Source of the DNA: Sphingomonas sp.
GTDB taxonomy: Bacteria > Pseudomonadota > Alphaproteobacteria > Sphingomonadales > Sphingomonadaceae
NCBI RefSeq assembly: GCF_017745215.1
Contig: NZ_JAGHZV010000003.1
Span: 1-64,000, forward strand
DNA: 64,000 nt
Direction: 5' to 3'
Positions within the stretch are counted from its first letter, which is position 1. Each line of letters starts with the position of its first letter. The notes beneath the pieces are model-generated. The model ran no database searches, was not told where the DNA came from, and saw only the letters and a list, made by a program, of their open reading frames with translations. The translations under genes and the position numbers were made by a program. Of the stretch, positions 50,715 to 59,995 are shown piece after piece.

Positions 50715-52013
50715 TCACTCCGCCGCCTCCATCATCGCGCCGCCGCCGTTGCGCTCCGCGATGCGGCGCTCGAGCTCGGGGCGGAAGTGACGGATGAGGC
50801 CCTGGATCGGCCACGCCGCCGCGTCACCCAAGGCGCAGATGGTATGGCCCTCGATCTGCTTGGTGACCTGCTGGAGCGTGTCGATCTCCTCCACTTCGGC
50901 GTCGCCGGTGCGCAGCCGCTCCATCACGCGCCACATCCAGCCGGTGCCTTCGCGGCACGGGGTGCACTGGCCGCAGCTCTCGTGCTTGTAGAAATAGCTG
51001 ATCCGGCTGATCGCGGCGACGATGTCGGTCGACTTGTCCATCACGATCACCGCCGCGGTGCCCAGGCCCGAGCCCAGCGCGCGCAGGCCGTCGAAGTCCA
51101 TCGGGCAGTCGATGATCTGCGCCGCCGGCACCAGCGGCACCGACGAGCCGCCCGGGATCACCGCGAGGAGATTGTCCCAGCCGCCGCGGATGCCGCCGCA
51201 ATGCGTCTCGATCAGCTCGCGGAACGAGATGCTCATCGCTTCCTCGACCACGCAGGGCTTGTTCACATGCCCCGAGATCTGGAAGAGCTTGGTGCCCTTG
51301 TTGTTCTCATTGCCGAAGCTCGCGAACCACGCCGGGGTGCGGCGCAGGATCGTCGGCACCACTGCAATCGATTCGACGTTGTTCACCGTCGTCGGGCAGC
51401 CGTAGAGCCCCGCGCCCGCCGGGAATGGCGGCTTGAGCCGCGGCTGGCCCTTCTTGCCCTCGAGGCTCTCGAGCATCGCGGTCTCTTCGCCGCAGATGTA
51501 CGCGCCCGCGCCGCGGTGGACGAACACGTCGAAGTCATAGCCCGACTTGCACGCGTTCTTGCCGATCAGCCCGGCGTCATAGGCCTCGCGAACCGCCGCG
51601 AAGAGTACCTCGGCCTCGCGGATATATTCGCCGCGGATGTAGATGTACGCCGCCCGCGCGCGCATCGCGAAGCCCGCGACCAGCGCGCCTTCGATCAGCT
51701 TGTGCGGATCGTGGCGCATGATGTCGCGGTCCTTGCACGAACCGGGCTCGGACTCGTCGGCGTTGATCACCAGGAAGTTCGGCCGGTCGGCGCGCGGTTC
51801 CTTGGGCATGAAGCTCCACTTCATGCCGGTCGGAAAGCCCGCGCCGCCGCGGCCGCGCAGGCCCGAGGCCTTGACCTGGTCGATGATCGCGTCGTTGCCG
51901 ATCTCGAGCAGCGCCTTGGTATTATCCCAGTCGCCGCGCGCCATCGCGGCCTTCAGCCCCCAGGGCTGGAAGCCGTAGATGTTGGTGAAGATCCGGTCCT
52001 TGTCGGCAAGCAT
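50715..52013 (-). CDS. nuoF: NADH-quinone oxidoreductase subunit F
   Basis: A 432-residue NADH- and FMN-binding subunit. [19 protein letters not shown] is the NADH site, the FMN region follows ([16 protein letters not shown]), and [15 protein letters not shown] with a distant Cys binds cluster N3. The C-terminal tail is [10 protein letters not shown]. The ATG at 52013 overlaps the stop of the 56-residue membrane ORF by one base (TGATG). Confidence 0.97.
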   Translation of the reverse strand: MLADKDRIFTNIYGFQPWGLKAAMARGDWDNTKALLEIGNDAIIDQVKASGLRGRGGAGFPTGMKWSFMPKEPRADRPNFLVINADESEPGSCKDRDIMRHDPHKLIEGALVAGFAMRARAAYIYIRGEYIREAEVLFAAVREAYDAGLIGKNACKSGYDFDVFVHRGAGAYICGEETAMLESLEGKKGQPRLKPPFPAGAGLYGCPTTVNNVESIAVVPTILRRTPAWFASFGNENNKGTKLFQISGHVNKPCVVEEAMSISFRELIETHCGGIRGGWDNLLAVIPGGSSVPLVPAAQIIDCPMDFDGLRALGSGLGTAAVIVMDKSTDIVAAISRISYFYKHESCGQCTPCREGTGWMWRVMERLRTGDAEVEEIDTLQQVTKQIEGHTICALGDAAAWPIQGLIRHFRPELERRIAERNGGGAMMEAAE

Positions 52014-52183
52014 CAGACGCCGCTTCCCTTGTTCTTCGAAAGCAGGAGGTAGAGCAGCACGATGCCGCCCAGCACGACCAGCGGGCCGATCAGGTGGAGC
52101 GTGAGCTTCAGCACCCAGCCCGCGACGACGATCGCACCGATGACCGCGAGGATCGTGAAGATGAAGCCCTTGTTATTCTGCAT
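52013..52183 (-). CDS. 56-residue membrane protein between nuoE and nuoF
   Basis: Two hydrophobic helices (about residues 7-23 and 30-48) between a short N-terminus MQNNKGF and a basic end SKNKGSGV. The ATG at 52183 follows GGGAGGTTCCC, a strong ribosome-binding site; an in-frame start at 52207 would add 8 residues. It overlaps the 64-residue ORF by 11 nt and nuoF by one. Not a recognised complex I subunit. Confidence 0.65.
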   Translation of the reverse strand: MQNNKGFIFTILAVIGAIVVAGWVLKLTLHLIGPLVVLGGIVLLYLLLSKNKGSGV

Positions 52184-52367
52184 GGGAACCTCCCTCTTCC
52201 TTCGCACGAAGCCAGCGCCCGGACGTGACCGTCGCGGTGAACAGCAGCAGCGCCGACGCGCCGAGCAGCACGGCGCTGCCGCCCTCGGCCGCGCGAACCG
52301 CCGCGAAGACCGCGGCCGCGCCGGTCAGCGCGATGAGGAAATAGAAGGCGAACCGCTGGACGTTCAT
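52173..52367 (-). CDS. 64-residue membrane protein between nuoE and nuoF
   Basis: Two hydrophobic helices (about residues 6-25 and 32-49) and a charged C-terminus, [11 protein letters not shown]. The ATG at 52367 overlaps the nuoE stop (ATGA). Together with the 56-residue ORF it makes a pair of two-helix proteins translated between nuoE and nuoF; the pair may act together. Unknown family. Confidence 0.65.
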   Translation of the reverse strand: MNVQRFAFYFLIALTGAAAVFAAVRAAEGGSAVLLGASALLLFTATVTSGRWLRAKEEGGSHAE

Positions 52368-53035
52368 GCCCATTCCCCCCGGTAATCGTGGTTCTCGGTC
52401 TCCATCGCCGCCAGGTTGGTCGGCTCGCCCTCGGGCTCGCTGGTGTGGCGCAGCGGGTTCTGGCTGCCGGCCTTGGGAGTCTCGCCCTTCGCCAGCGCGT
52501 CGAGGATGCGCGTGGTGCTCTCGAAGTCCAGGTCCTCGTAATTGTCGTCGTTGATCTGGACCATCGGCGCATTGGCGCAATTGCCCATGCACTCGACCTC
52601 GGTGAGCGTGAACAGACCGTCCGCGGTGGTGTGGCCCTTCTTCATGCCCCTGGCCTTGCACGCCGCGAACACGTCGTCCGAGCCGCGCAGCCAGCACGGC
52701 GTCGTGCCGCAGACCTGGACATGGTAGCGCCCGACCGGCGCCATGTTGAACATCGTGTAGAAGGTCGCGACTTCGTAGAGCCGGATGTACGGCATCTGGA
52801 GATAGCGCGCGACATATTCGATCACGGGCACGGGCAGCCAGCCCTGGGTGTTGGTCTCGGCGCCGACCTGGCGCTGGGCGAGATCGAGCAGCGGCAGCGA
52901 CGCCGACATCTGCCGGCCCGCCGGATAGCGCCCGACGACTTCGCGCGCCTTGTCGGCATTCTCGGGCGTCCAGGCGAAACTGCCCCAGCGGGCGCGGACT
53001 TCGGCCTCGTCGGGGATCTGGGGTGCGTCAGCCAT
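52364..53035 (-). CDS. nuoE: NADH-quinone oxidoreductase subunit E
   Basis: A 223-residue thioredoxin-like [2Fe-2S] subunit (cluster N1a). The four ligands are in CGTTPCWLRG and ECMGNCANAP. ATFYTMFNMAPVGRYHVQVC is conserved. The 50-residue C-terminal extension is hydrophilic. The ATG at 53035 comes 2 nt after the stop of the 282-residue accessory gene. Confidence 0.96.
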   Translation of the reverse strand: MADAPQIPDEAEVRARWGSFAWTPENADKAREVVGRYPAGRQMSASLPLLDLAQRQVGAETNTQGWLPVPVIEYVARYLQMPYIRLYEVATFYTMFNMAPVGRYHVQVCGTTPCWLRGSDDVFAACKARGMKKGHTTADGLFTLTEVECMGNCANAPMVQINDDNYEDLDFESTTRILDALAKGETPKAGSQNPLRHTSEPEGEPTNLAAMETENHDYRGEWA

Positions 53036-53037
53036 CT

Positions 53038-53886
53038 CTATTTCTCTGTTCCGATCGCGGAGGGCGGAATCGGATAGTCGTTCTCTGTCCGAATTCCGAC
53101 CCCGTCGACCCGTCCGTCGGCAAAGGAAGTCCAAACGGAAAGATCGCTCGGGGCCGAACTGCGGGTATCACATTTCATCGCGAAGCGAACCGCTTCGTGC
53201 GGCGGCACGCCTTCCTCGACCGAGAAGGACGAAAGCTCGCCGTAAACGATGGTGCACGACCGCAATATCTCTCCGGCACGAGCAACCGAGAGATCCGAGA
53301 TCTTGCGCACTCTGAGATCCGCAAGCTTTATCGGCACCGGTCGCGCCTGCAGCCCGGGATCATTATGGGCGACCGCATCGAGGAAACTGCGCCCGGTTTC
53401 GCGATAGGTCGGCAGCTTGTCAGCGCCCGCGTCGGGCTTCCAGCCGGGCGGAGTCGGTGACGGCGGCAACCAGTCCATCGCCGCTTCACGATGGACATCG
53501 ACGGCTTCAATCCAGTGTTCGTCGGCAGACACAACCACCACGAGTTTCATAGACTTCGCCGGCGCAGCCGGATCAAGGCACTCGAAATTCATCCACGAGC
53601 CGCGGCGACCGGGATGACCCTCGACCGCGCCATAGCCAGCGGCGCCCGATCGACAGCCGGGCAGAAAGGCGCGGAGGTCCGCTATCGCCAAGCTGTCACC
53701 GGGCTTCGTCGCATCGGCACCGTTCATTAACGTCGCTCGGTCCGGACCCGTCACCGACGCATCGCTGCTTCGGCCTTGCAACTGCTTGATATAGGTACGG
53801 GACGTCACGAAGCCATCACGTTGCTGAGCGCTGGCGGCCGAGGACGCGAGTGCAAAGACGGCCCCGATCAGGGCGAACGCCCTCAC
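53038..53886 (-). CDS. Low-GC exported hypothetical protein between nuoD and nuoE
   Basis: A 282-residue protein with a clear signal peptide ([19 protein letters not shown], then QQRDG), probably periplasmic, with four Cys that could form disulfides. No family recognised. The GTG at 53886 overlaps the nuoD stop as GTGA, matching the pattern elsewhere in the operon; a second GTG at 53895 would add three residues. Composition is lower in GC than nuo genes (33 of 60 in 53041-53100). With the 162-residue gene it is one of two exported, low-GC insertions in this operon. Confidence 0.72.
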   Translation of the reverse strand: MRAFALIGAVFALASSAASAQQRDGFVTSRTYIKQLQGRSSDASVTGPDRATLMNGADATKPGDSLAIADLRAFLPGCRSGAAGYGAVEGHPGRRGSWMNFECLDPAAPAKSMKLVVVVSADEHWIEAVDVHREAAMDWLPPSPTPPGWKPDAGADKLPTYRETGRSFLDAVAHNDPGLQARPVPIKLADLRVRKISDLSVARAGEILRSCTIVYGELSSFSVEEGVPPHEAVRFAMKCDTRSSAPSDLSVWTSFADGRVDGVGIRTENDYPIPPSAIGTEK

Positions 53887-55118
53887 CGGTCGCACTCCCC
53901 GAACACGACGTCGATCGCGCCGAGGATCGCGGTGATGTCCGCGAGCATGTGGCCCTTCGACATGAAGTCCATTGCCTGCAAGTGGCTGAACGCGGTCGGG
54001 CGAATCTTGCAGCGGTACGGCTTGTTGCTGCCGTCGCTCACCAGATAGACGCCGAACTCGCCCTTCGGGCTCTCGGTCGCGACATAGACTTCGCCTGCGG
54101 GGACGCGATAGCCTTCGGTGTAGAGCTTGAAGTGATGGATCAGCGCTTCCATCGAATGCTTCATCTCGGCGCGCTTGGGCGGCACCACCTTGCGGTCGTC
54201 GCTAGCAATCGGCCCGCCGGGCATTTCGCTGAGGCACTGCTTCATGATCCGCGCCGACTGGCGGACCTCCTCGACGCGCACCATGAACCGGTCGTAGCAG
54301 TCGCCGCGCGTGCCCACCGGCACGTCGAACTGCATCCGGTCATAGACTTCATAGGGCTGCGACTTGCGCAGGTCCCAGGCGATGCCCGCGCCGCGGATCA
54401 TCGGGCCCGAAAAGCCCCAGCGCACCGCATCGTCACGGCTCACCACCGCGATGTCGACGTTGCGCTGCTTGAAGATGCGGTTCTCGGCAACGAGGCTGAT
54501 CGCATCCTCGAAGAGGCGCGGCAGCCGATCGTCGAGCCAGTCGCCGATGTCGGTGAGCAGCTTGAGCGGCACGTCCTGGTGGACGCCGCCGGGACGCAGG
54601 TAATTGTGGTGCATCCGCGCGCCGGACATGCGCTCGAAGAAGTTGAGGCAGTCCTCGCGGATCTCGAACAGCCACAGGTTGGGCGTCATCGCACCGACGT
54701 CCATCACATGGCTGCCGAGGTTCAGCATGTGATTGCAGATGCGCGTCAGCTCGGCGAAGAACACCCGCAGATACTGCGCGCGGATCGGCACCTCGATGTC
54801 GAGCAGCTTCTCCACCGCCAGCACGAAGCTGTGCTCCATGCAGAGCGGCGAGCAATAGTCGAGCCGGTCGAAATACGGCAGCGCCTGCGCGTAGGTCTTG
54901 TACTCGATCAGCTTCTCGGTGCCGCGGTGGAGCAGGCCGATGTGCGGATCGATCCGCTCGATGATCTCGCCATCGAGCTCGGTCACCAGGCGGAGCACGC
55001 CGTGCGCCGCAGGGTGCTGCGGGCCGAAGTTGATCGTGTAGTTGGCGATCTCGGTGTCGCCCGGCTCCGGCTTGCCGGCGTCGGTGCGGCCTTCGATCTC
55101 GTCGAGATAGTCGGTCAT
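53883..55118 (-). CDS. nuoD: NADH-quinone oxidoreductase subunit D
   Basis: A 411-residue 49-kDa-type subunit that forms the quinone pocket with Nuo[20 protein letters not shown] with the quinone-binding His, [14 protein letters not shown], and the C-terminal DIVFGE-type ending ([10 protein letters not shown]) are intact. The ATG at 55118 overlaps the nuoC stop by 4 nt. Confidence 0.97.
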   Translation of the reverse strand: MTDYLDEIEGRTDAGKPEPGDTEIANYTINFGPQHPAAHGVLRLVTELDGEIIERIDPHIGLLHRGTEKLIEYKTYAQALPYFDRLDYCSPLCMEHSFVLAVEKLLDIEVPIRAQYLRVFFAELTRICNHMLNLGSHVMDVGAMTPNLWLFEIREDCLNFFERMSGARMHHNYLRPGGVHQDVPLKLLTDIGDWLDDRLPRLFEDAISLVAENRIFKQRNVDIAVVSRDDAVRWGFSGPMIRGAGIAWDLRKSQPYEVYDRMQFDVPVGTRGDCYDRFMVRVEEVRQSARIMKQCLSEMPGGPIASDDRKVVPPKRAEMKHSMEALIHHFKLYTEGYRVPAGEVYVATESPKGEFGVYLVSDGSNKPYRCKIRPTAFSHLQAMDFMSKGHMLADITAILGAIDVVFGECDR

Positions 55119-55864
55119 TGGTTCTGCCCCTTGCCGGGCGCCACATCGGGATCGGCGGGCTTGGGGCCGGCCTCGGGACCGGGCTTGCCCGCACCGGTCG
55201 CCGCCGGGCTGGGGCTCGTCTTGGGCGTCTCGGCCTTGGGCTCGGGCACCGTCGCCTTCTCGTCGCCCGGGAGGACGTATTTCGCGCCTTCCCAGGGGCT
55301 CATGAAGTCGAAGTTGCGGAAGTCCTGCGCCAGGCTCACCGGCTGGTAGACCACGCGCTTCGCCTCCTCGGAGTAGCGCAGCTCGACGAAGCCGGTCAGC
55401 GGGAAGTCCTTGCGCTGCGGATGGCCGACGAAGCCATAGTCGGTGAGGATGCGGCGCAGGTCCGCATTGCCCTCGAACAGCACGCCGTACATGTCGTAGA
55501 CTTCGCGCTCGAGCCAGCCCGCGACCGGCCACACGCCCGTCACGCTCGGCACCGGCTTCGCTTCGTCGGTGGTCACGCGCACCTTGATGCGGTGGTTCCG
55601 CGTCAGGCTGAGCAGGCAATAGACGACGTCGAACCGCTCCTCGCGCTCGGGATAGTCGACCCCGGCGATCTCCATGAGCTGCTGGTACTCGAGCCCCGGC
55701 GTGTCCCTGAGCGCGATCATCGCGTCGACGACATGCTCGCGCGCGACCTCCAGCGTCACTTCGAACGCCGTGTCGGCGCCCTCGATCAGCGCGCCGCCGA
55801 GCGCGGCCGCGGCTGCCTCGATCACGCCGTCGTTCGCGGCGAAACGGGGTGCAGGCGACTTCAT
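55115..55864 (-). CDS. nuoC: NADH-quinone oxidoreductase subunit C with Pro/Ala/Lys-rich tail
   Basis: A 249-residue 30-kDa-type subunit. [20 protein letters not shown] and [18 protein letters not shown] are the family signature. The core ends near residue 200 ([10 protein letters not shown]); the last 49 residues are a disordered-looking Pro/Ala/Lys/Glu tail absent from short NuoC proteins. The ATG at 55864 shares one base with the nuoB stop. Confidence 0.96.
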   Translation of the reverse strand: MKSPAPRFAANDGVIEAAAAALGGALIEGADTAFEVTLEVAREHVVDAMIALRDTPGLEYQQLMEIAGVDYPEREERFDVVYCLLSLTRNHRIKVRVTTDEAKPVPSVTGVWPVAGWLEREVYDMYGVLFEGNADLRRILTDYGFVGHPQRKDFPLTGFVELRYSEEAKRVVYQPVSLAQDFRNFDFMSPWEGAKYVLPGDEKATVPEPKAETPKTSPSPAATGAGKPGPEAGPKPADPDVAPGKGQNQ

Positions 55865-56400
55865 CACCGTTCGATCGTCCCCGAGCGGCGGATCTTCCGC
55901 TGCAGCTGCATCACGCCGTAGAGCAGCGCCTCGGCGGTCGGCGGGCAACCGGGGACGTAGATGTCCACCGGCACGATCCGGTCGCAGCCGCGCACCACCG
56001 AGTAGCTGTAATGGTAATAGCCGCCGCCGTTGGCGCAGCTGCCCATCGAGATGACGTACTTGGGCTCCGACATCTGGTCGTAGACCTTGCGGAGCGCCGG
56101 GGCCATCTTGTTGCACAAGGTCCCGGCGACGATCATCACGTCCGACTGGCGCGGCGAAGCGCGCGGCGCGGCGCCGAAGCGCTCCATGTCGTAGCGCGGC
56201 ATGTTGACGTGGATCATCTCGACCGCGCAGCAGGCGAGGCCGAAGGTCATCCACCACAGGCTGCCGGTGCGGGCCCATTGAAACAGGTCCTCGGTCGAGG
56301 TGACGAGGAATCCCTTGTCGCCGAGCTCGGCGTTCAGGTCATCGAAGAACGCGCGGTTCGGAAGCGTGCCGGGAGGCGGCGCAGTGAGTTCTACTCCCAA
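55864..56400 (-). CDS. nuoB: NADH-quinone oxidoreductase subunit B, TTG start
   Basis: A 178-residue subunit that carries cluster N2, the last electron donor to quinone. The tandem Cys in [23 protein letters not shown] and [14 protein letters not shown] are present. The family N-terminus GVELTAPP is preceded by TTG at 56400, with GGGGG as a ribosome-binding site inside the end of nuoA; the genes overlap by 10 nt. No ATG or GTG gives a better fit. Confidence 0.95.
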   Translation of the reverse strand: MGVELTAPPPGTLPNRAFFDDLNAELGDKGFLVTSTEDLFQWARTGSLWWMTFGLACCAVEMIHVNMPRYDMERFGAAPRASPRQSDVMIVAGTLCNKMAPALRKVYDQMSEPKYVISMGSCANGGGYYHYSYSVVRGCDRIVPVDIYVPGCPPTAEALLYGVMQLQRKIRRSGTIER

Positions 56401-56777
56401 TCGAGTGCCCCCTTCTTCCAGGCATAGACGAGGCCGAGGGCGAGCTCGGCGATGAACACCATCATCGAGACCCAGGCGGCCCAGCCGGCGTGGAAGCCCA
56501 GCTTGAAGACCGAGACGGCCCAGGGATAGATGAATGCGGCTTCCAGATCGAAGACGATGAACAGGATCGCGACGAGGTAGAAGCGCACGTCGAACTGGCT
56601 GCGCGAATCCTCGAAGGCGGGGAAGCCGCACTCATATTCGGTGAGCTTCTCGGGGTAGGGCTTGTGCGCCCCCGTGAACCGGGCCGCGATCATCGGCAGG
56701 AACACGAAGGCGCTCGACAGCACCAGCGCGACGCCGAGGAACAGCAGGATCGGCAGATATTGCGACAGATCGATCAA
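56391..56777 (-). CDS. nuoA: NADH-quinone oxidoreductase subunit A, TTG start
   Basis: A 128-residue subunit with three membrane helices. [19 protein letters not shown] is the conserved loop with the active-state Cys, and the C-terminus WKKGALDWE is canonical. The TTG at 56777 gives [14 protein letters not shown], the usual start, and follows GAGAGAG; a frame from an ATG at 56846 would add a polar 23-residue leader. It is the first gene of the operon. Confidence 0.93.
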   Translation of the reverse strand: MIDLSQYLPILLFLGVALVLSSAFVFLPMIAARFTGAHKPYPEKLTEYECGFPAFEDSRSQFDVRFYLVAILFIVFDLEAAFIYPWAVSVFKLGFHAGWAAWVSMMVFIAELALGLVYAWKKGALDWE

Positions 56778-57086
56778 GGTCTCTCTCGCGGTTGCGGAAT
56801 CTGAGGCGGCTTTAGGCCGCTGCGCGAGGGGACGCAACGGTTCCAAGGGTGAGAATGAATCGCAATAAGAACGGTTTCCGACAACCCTGTCGGGGTGCCG
56901 GCCGGACCCTGCTCAGGCGACGATACTGTCGTTTTGGCCGGTTCAACTCGCCGCCCATCGCCGCGAACTCGGCCGCCGAACGCGGGACGCCGGCGCGGTC
57001 GCCGCGAGCGGCGCCGCCGCCACGATCCCGGCCTTGCGCGCGCAGCCCCTCCCCTTTGCCGGCGCATCGCCTATAGATTGAGGCGC
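56778..57086. other. 309-nt divergent intergenic region, nuo promoter region
   Basis: This must hold the nuo promoter (leftward) and that of the GT-C-like gene (rightward). I see no unambiguous -35/-10 pair. A small perfect stem CCGACA-ACCC-TGTCGG lies at 56878-56893, and the relatively AT-rich GAGAATGAATCGCAATAAG at 56851-56869 is the likeliest promoter zone. An open frame runs in from 56895 but has no sensible protein before the ATG at 57087. Confidence 0.5.
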
Positions 57087-58607
57087 ATGAAGCTGGTGCG
57101 CATGATCCCGATGCCTGTCTTCGCCGCGCTGATCGTCGGCGGGGTATCGCTCAACCTGCTCGTCTTCACTTATGGCTATTCCTCGAGCCTGAGCAATCCG
57201 GACGAAGGCGCGCATTACATCAACGCACTCTTCCTCGGCGACTGGCTCCGCGGCGGGGCGCCGTGGCTTCCGGCGTGCGCGCGCGATTTCCGCGAGCATT
57301 TCCCGACGCTTTCGATCGGCCGCTGGCCGCCCGGCTGGTATCTGGTCGAGGCGCCGATCTTCGCGCTCTTCCGCCCCTCGCCCACGATGGCGGCGGCGAT
57401 CTCGGCCTTTTTCGCTGGATTGCCCGGCGGCGTGATCTTCTGGGCGTTCGCTCGGCTCGACCGGAGGTGGTTCGGACTCGGTCTCGCCTGCACCTACGCA
57501 CTGTTGCCGATCCCGGCGGAAGCGACGCGCTACATCCTGCTCGACCAGCCGGTGGCGCTCGCGGTCGGCGTGGCCGCCATCGCCTGGGCAAGGGCGTCGG
57601 AAGACCCACGCCCGGGGCGCCTCCTGGGGTTCGCCGCCGCTGCCGCCTTCTCGGGCCTCGTCCAGGGCAACGGCGCGTTGATCCTGCTCGTCCCGGCGAT
57701 CGACATCCTCCTGACCCGACGCTGGAGCCTGCTGCGCCTTCCGACCTTTTGGCTTGCCATGGCGCTCGCCATCCTGCCCGTCGCAGGCTGGTACGCGTTG
57801 GTCGCCTCGAGCCGGACGCTCGGCATCGATCCGCTATCGGCATTCGAATCGCTTTGGAGCAATCTCGGGCCGATCGGCATCGCGCTCGCGCTTTGGGGCG
57901 GCTGGCGCTCGTTCCGCGTCCCCGGCTCGGGCGAGGCGCGGATCGCCGGGCTCGCGGTCGCCGTGACGATCGCGACGCTGGTCTTCCCGGCGGACGGCCT
58001 GCGCCCCGCCGCGCCGATGCTCCCCTGGCTCGTCATCCTTGCCGGGGTCGGCCTGCTGCCCTTCCTACGCCGCGAAGCAGCGCCGGCGCTGGTCGGCGTG
58101 GCGCTCGCGGCGGCGGCGCTCGTCCCCGCAATGCGCTTCGCCGCGACGCTGCCGCCCAAGGGCGACAATCGCGCCGGCGACGTCGGCGACGTCATCGCCG
58201 CCTTGGGCGGCATCTGGATGATCGACGGCCCGCCCGCCGAGGAAGGAGCGTCGGTCGCCGCCGCGGCCTATCGCGACCACCGCCGCCGCATCGTGTGGGT
58301 CGTCCTCGGCTCGGAATGGCTCGGCGCGAGGACGGCGACCGACAGCCCCGAACGCGTGCACGCGCTGATCGAACGGCTGGGCGTCAAGGGCACGGCCGCC
58401 TTCGCGCCCGGCACCCGCGCCGCCTACCCGCACGATGGCCTGCTCAACCAGGGCGTCGCGCTCGCCAGGTTCGAGATGGCGCCGATCCGCTATGAGCGCG
58501 CGCCCGGCGTGCTCACGCGCACGGTGCGATGGACTCCGGTGACGCCGCATCCCGAGCTCATCGCCGCGGGCCCCGCCGCTCTCGCTCCGGTACAGCCGCC
58601 GCATTGA
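57087..58607 (+). CDS. Polytopic membrane protein, GT-C glycosyltransferase-like
   Basis: A 506-residue protein with about ten membrane segments. The first external loop holds SLSNPDEGAHYINALFLG with a D-E pair, the position of the catalytic acid in GT-C enzymes such as ArnT and PMT, which move sugars from polyprenyl-phosphate donors. The C-terminal 130 residues form a soluble domain (VGDVIAALGGIWMIDGPPAE). The substrate is unknown; other lipid-linked sugar or membrane functions remain possible. The ATG at 57087 follows TTGAGGCGC. Transcribed alone, divergent from nuo. Confidence 0.72.
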   Translation: MKLVRMIPMPVFAALIVGGVSLNLLVFTYGYSSSLSNPDEGAHYINALFLGDWLRGGAPWLPACARDFREHFPTLSIGRWPPGWYLVEAPIFALFRPSPTMAAAISAFFAGLPGGVIFWAFARLDRRWFGLGLACTYALLPIPAEATRYILLDQPVALAVGVAAIAWARASEDPRPGRLLGFAAAAAFSGLVQGNGALILLVPAIDILLTRRWSLLRLPTFWLAMALAILPVAGWYALVASSRTLGIDPLSAFESLWSNLGPIGIALALWGGWRSFRVPGSGEARIAGLAVAVTIATLVFPADGLRPAAPMLPWLVILAGVGLLPFLRREAAPALVGVALAAAALVPAMRFAATLPPKGDNRAGDVGDVIAALGGIWMIDGPPAEEGASVAAAAYRDHRRRIVWVVLGSEWLGARTATDSPERVHALIERLGVKGTAAFAPGTRAAYPHDGLLNQGVALARFEMAPIRYERAPGVLTRTVRWTPVTPHPELIAAGPAALAPVQPPH

Positions 58608-58671
58608 CCCGCGCCTAGGCAGGCCGCCTCGGATGCGCTAGCGTCGCCGGCCAATATAGAGGGGGAAAGGC

Positions 58672-59148
58672 ATGATCGGTTATCGTAGCGTATTCGCGGC
58701 CCTGATCTTCTCGGCGGGCATGATCGCCGCGGCGCCCGTGCAGGCACAGGCGATCACCGCCGATCCGTCGGCGGTCGCCGGCTTCCTGCGCGGCCAGGGC
58801 GCGACGGCGGATGTGAAGACCGACAAGGACGGCGATCCGCTGATCGAGGCTTCGCTCGGCGAGAACCAGAAGTTCTCGGTCTATTTCTACAATTGCACCA
58901 ACCACGCCAAGTGCCAGTCGGTCCAATTCTACGCGGGCTACACCGATTCCAAGGTCGATGCCGCCAAGCTCAACGACTGGAATCGCACCAAGCGCTTCGG
59001 CCGCGCCTATATCGACGGCGTCGGCGATCCGGTGGTCGAGATGGACGTCGACATGCAGGGCGGCATGCCGCGCCCGCTGTTCGAGGACAATTACAAGTTC
59101 TGGCTGATCCTGATGAAGCAGTTCCCGGACTTCGTCTACGCGGAGTGA
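58672..59148 (+). CDS. Exported YbjN-domain protein
   Basis: A 158-residue protein with a signal peptide (about residues 1-26, ending APVQAQA) and one YbjN domain: FSVYFYNCTNHAKCQSVQFY, AKLNDWNRTKRFGRAYIDG and EMDVDMQGGMPRPLFEDN are typical. YbjN proteins look like type III secretion chaperone folds; their task is unknown. GGGGGAAAGGC before the ATG is a good ribosome-binding site. Convergent with the inositol monophosphatase gene. Confidence 0.87.
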   Translation: MIGYRSVFAALIFSAGMIAAAPVQAQAITADPSAVAGFLRGQGATADVKTDKDGDPLIEASLGENQKFSVYFYNCTNHAKCQSVQFYAGYTDSKVDAAKLNDWNRTKRFGRAYIDGVGDPVVEMDVDMQGGMPRPLFEDNYKFWLILMKQFPDFVYAE

Positions 59149-59170
59149 TCCGGGCCGGGGCGAGCGCGCT

Positions 59171-59989
59171 TCAGCGAAGCGCGCTCGCCACCAGCTTGTG
59201 CAGCTTCGAATGCAGCGCGTCGTTGGCGGCGAGGAACTCGCTGCGCTCCATCGCGCGGTCGCTGCCGCGGAAGTCGGTGACGAAGCCGCCCGCTTCCCTG
59301 ACCAGCAGCATTCCCGCCGCGACGTCCCAGGGCTGGAGGCTCGATTCCCAGAAGCCGTCGTAGCGGCCCGCCGCGACCCAGGCGAGGTCGAGTGCCGCCG
59401 AGCCGAAGCGGCGGATGCCGGCGACTTCAGGCGCGACCACGCCGAAGATCCGGCTCCACTGCGCGAAGTCGCCGTGGCCGAGGAACGGGATCCCCGTCGC
59501 GATCAGCGCTTCGTCGAGGTTGCGCCGCGCCGAGACGCGCAGCCTTTGGTCCTGCAGCCAGGCGCCGCGGCCCTTCTCGGCCCAGAAGCTCTCGTCGGTG
59601 AGCGGCTGGTAGATCAGGCCGTGCGTGATCTCGGGCTTGCCCTGCGCGCCCTTGGGATCCTCCACCGCGATCGAGATCGCGAAATGCGGGATGCCGTGGA
59701 GGAAGTTGGTCGTGCCGTCGAGCGGATCGACGATCCAGCGCGGCTTGTCCGGGTCACCGTCGATCCGGCCCGTCTCCTCGACCAGGAAGCCCCAGTCGGG
59801 CCGCGCCTTCCTGAGCTCCTCGATCAGCGTCGCCTCGGCGCGCTGGTCGGCCTGGCTCACGAAGTCGGCGGGGCCCTTGCGACTCACCTGGAGGTGCTGG
59901 ACCTCGTTGAAGTCGCGCCGCAGGCGCGGCGCCGCCTTGCGCGCGGCGCGGTCCATGACGGTGAGCAGGCCGGAATAGGCAGCAACCAT
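59171..59989 (-). CDS. Inositol monophosphatase family protein (SuhB-like)
   Basis: A 272-residue Mg2+-dependent phosphatase. The metal ligands are in FLVEETG, WIVDPLDGTTNFLHG and SLQPWDVAAGMLLVREAGG. It hydrolyses myo-inositol 1-phosphate or related phosphates; SuhB-type members also act in rRNA antitermination. It lies 6 nt downstream of efp on the same strand, so the two are probably one operon, a pairing common in sphingomonads. Confidence 0.93.
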   Translation of the reverse strand: MVAAYSGLLTVMDRAARKAAPRLRRDFNEVQHLQVSRKGPADFVSQADQRAEATLIEELRKARPDWGFLVEETGRIDGDPDKPRWIVDPLDGTTNFLHGIPHFAISIAVEDPKGAQGKPEITHGLIYQPLTDESFWAEKGRGAWLQDQRLRVSARRNLDEALIATGIPFLGHGDFAQWSRIFGVVAPEVAGIRRFGSAALDLAWVAAGRYDGFWESSLQPWDVAAGMLLVREAGGFVTDFRGSDRAMERSEFLAANDALHSKLHKLVASALR

Positions 59990-59995
59990 CTGCGA

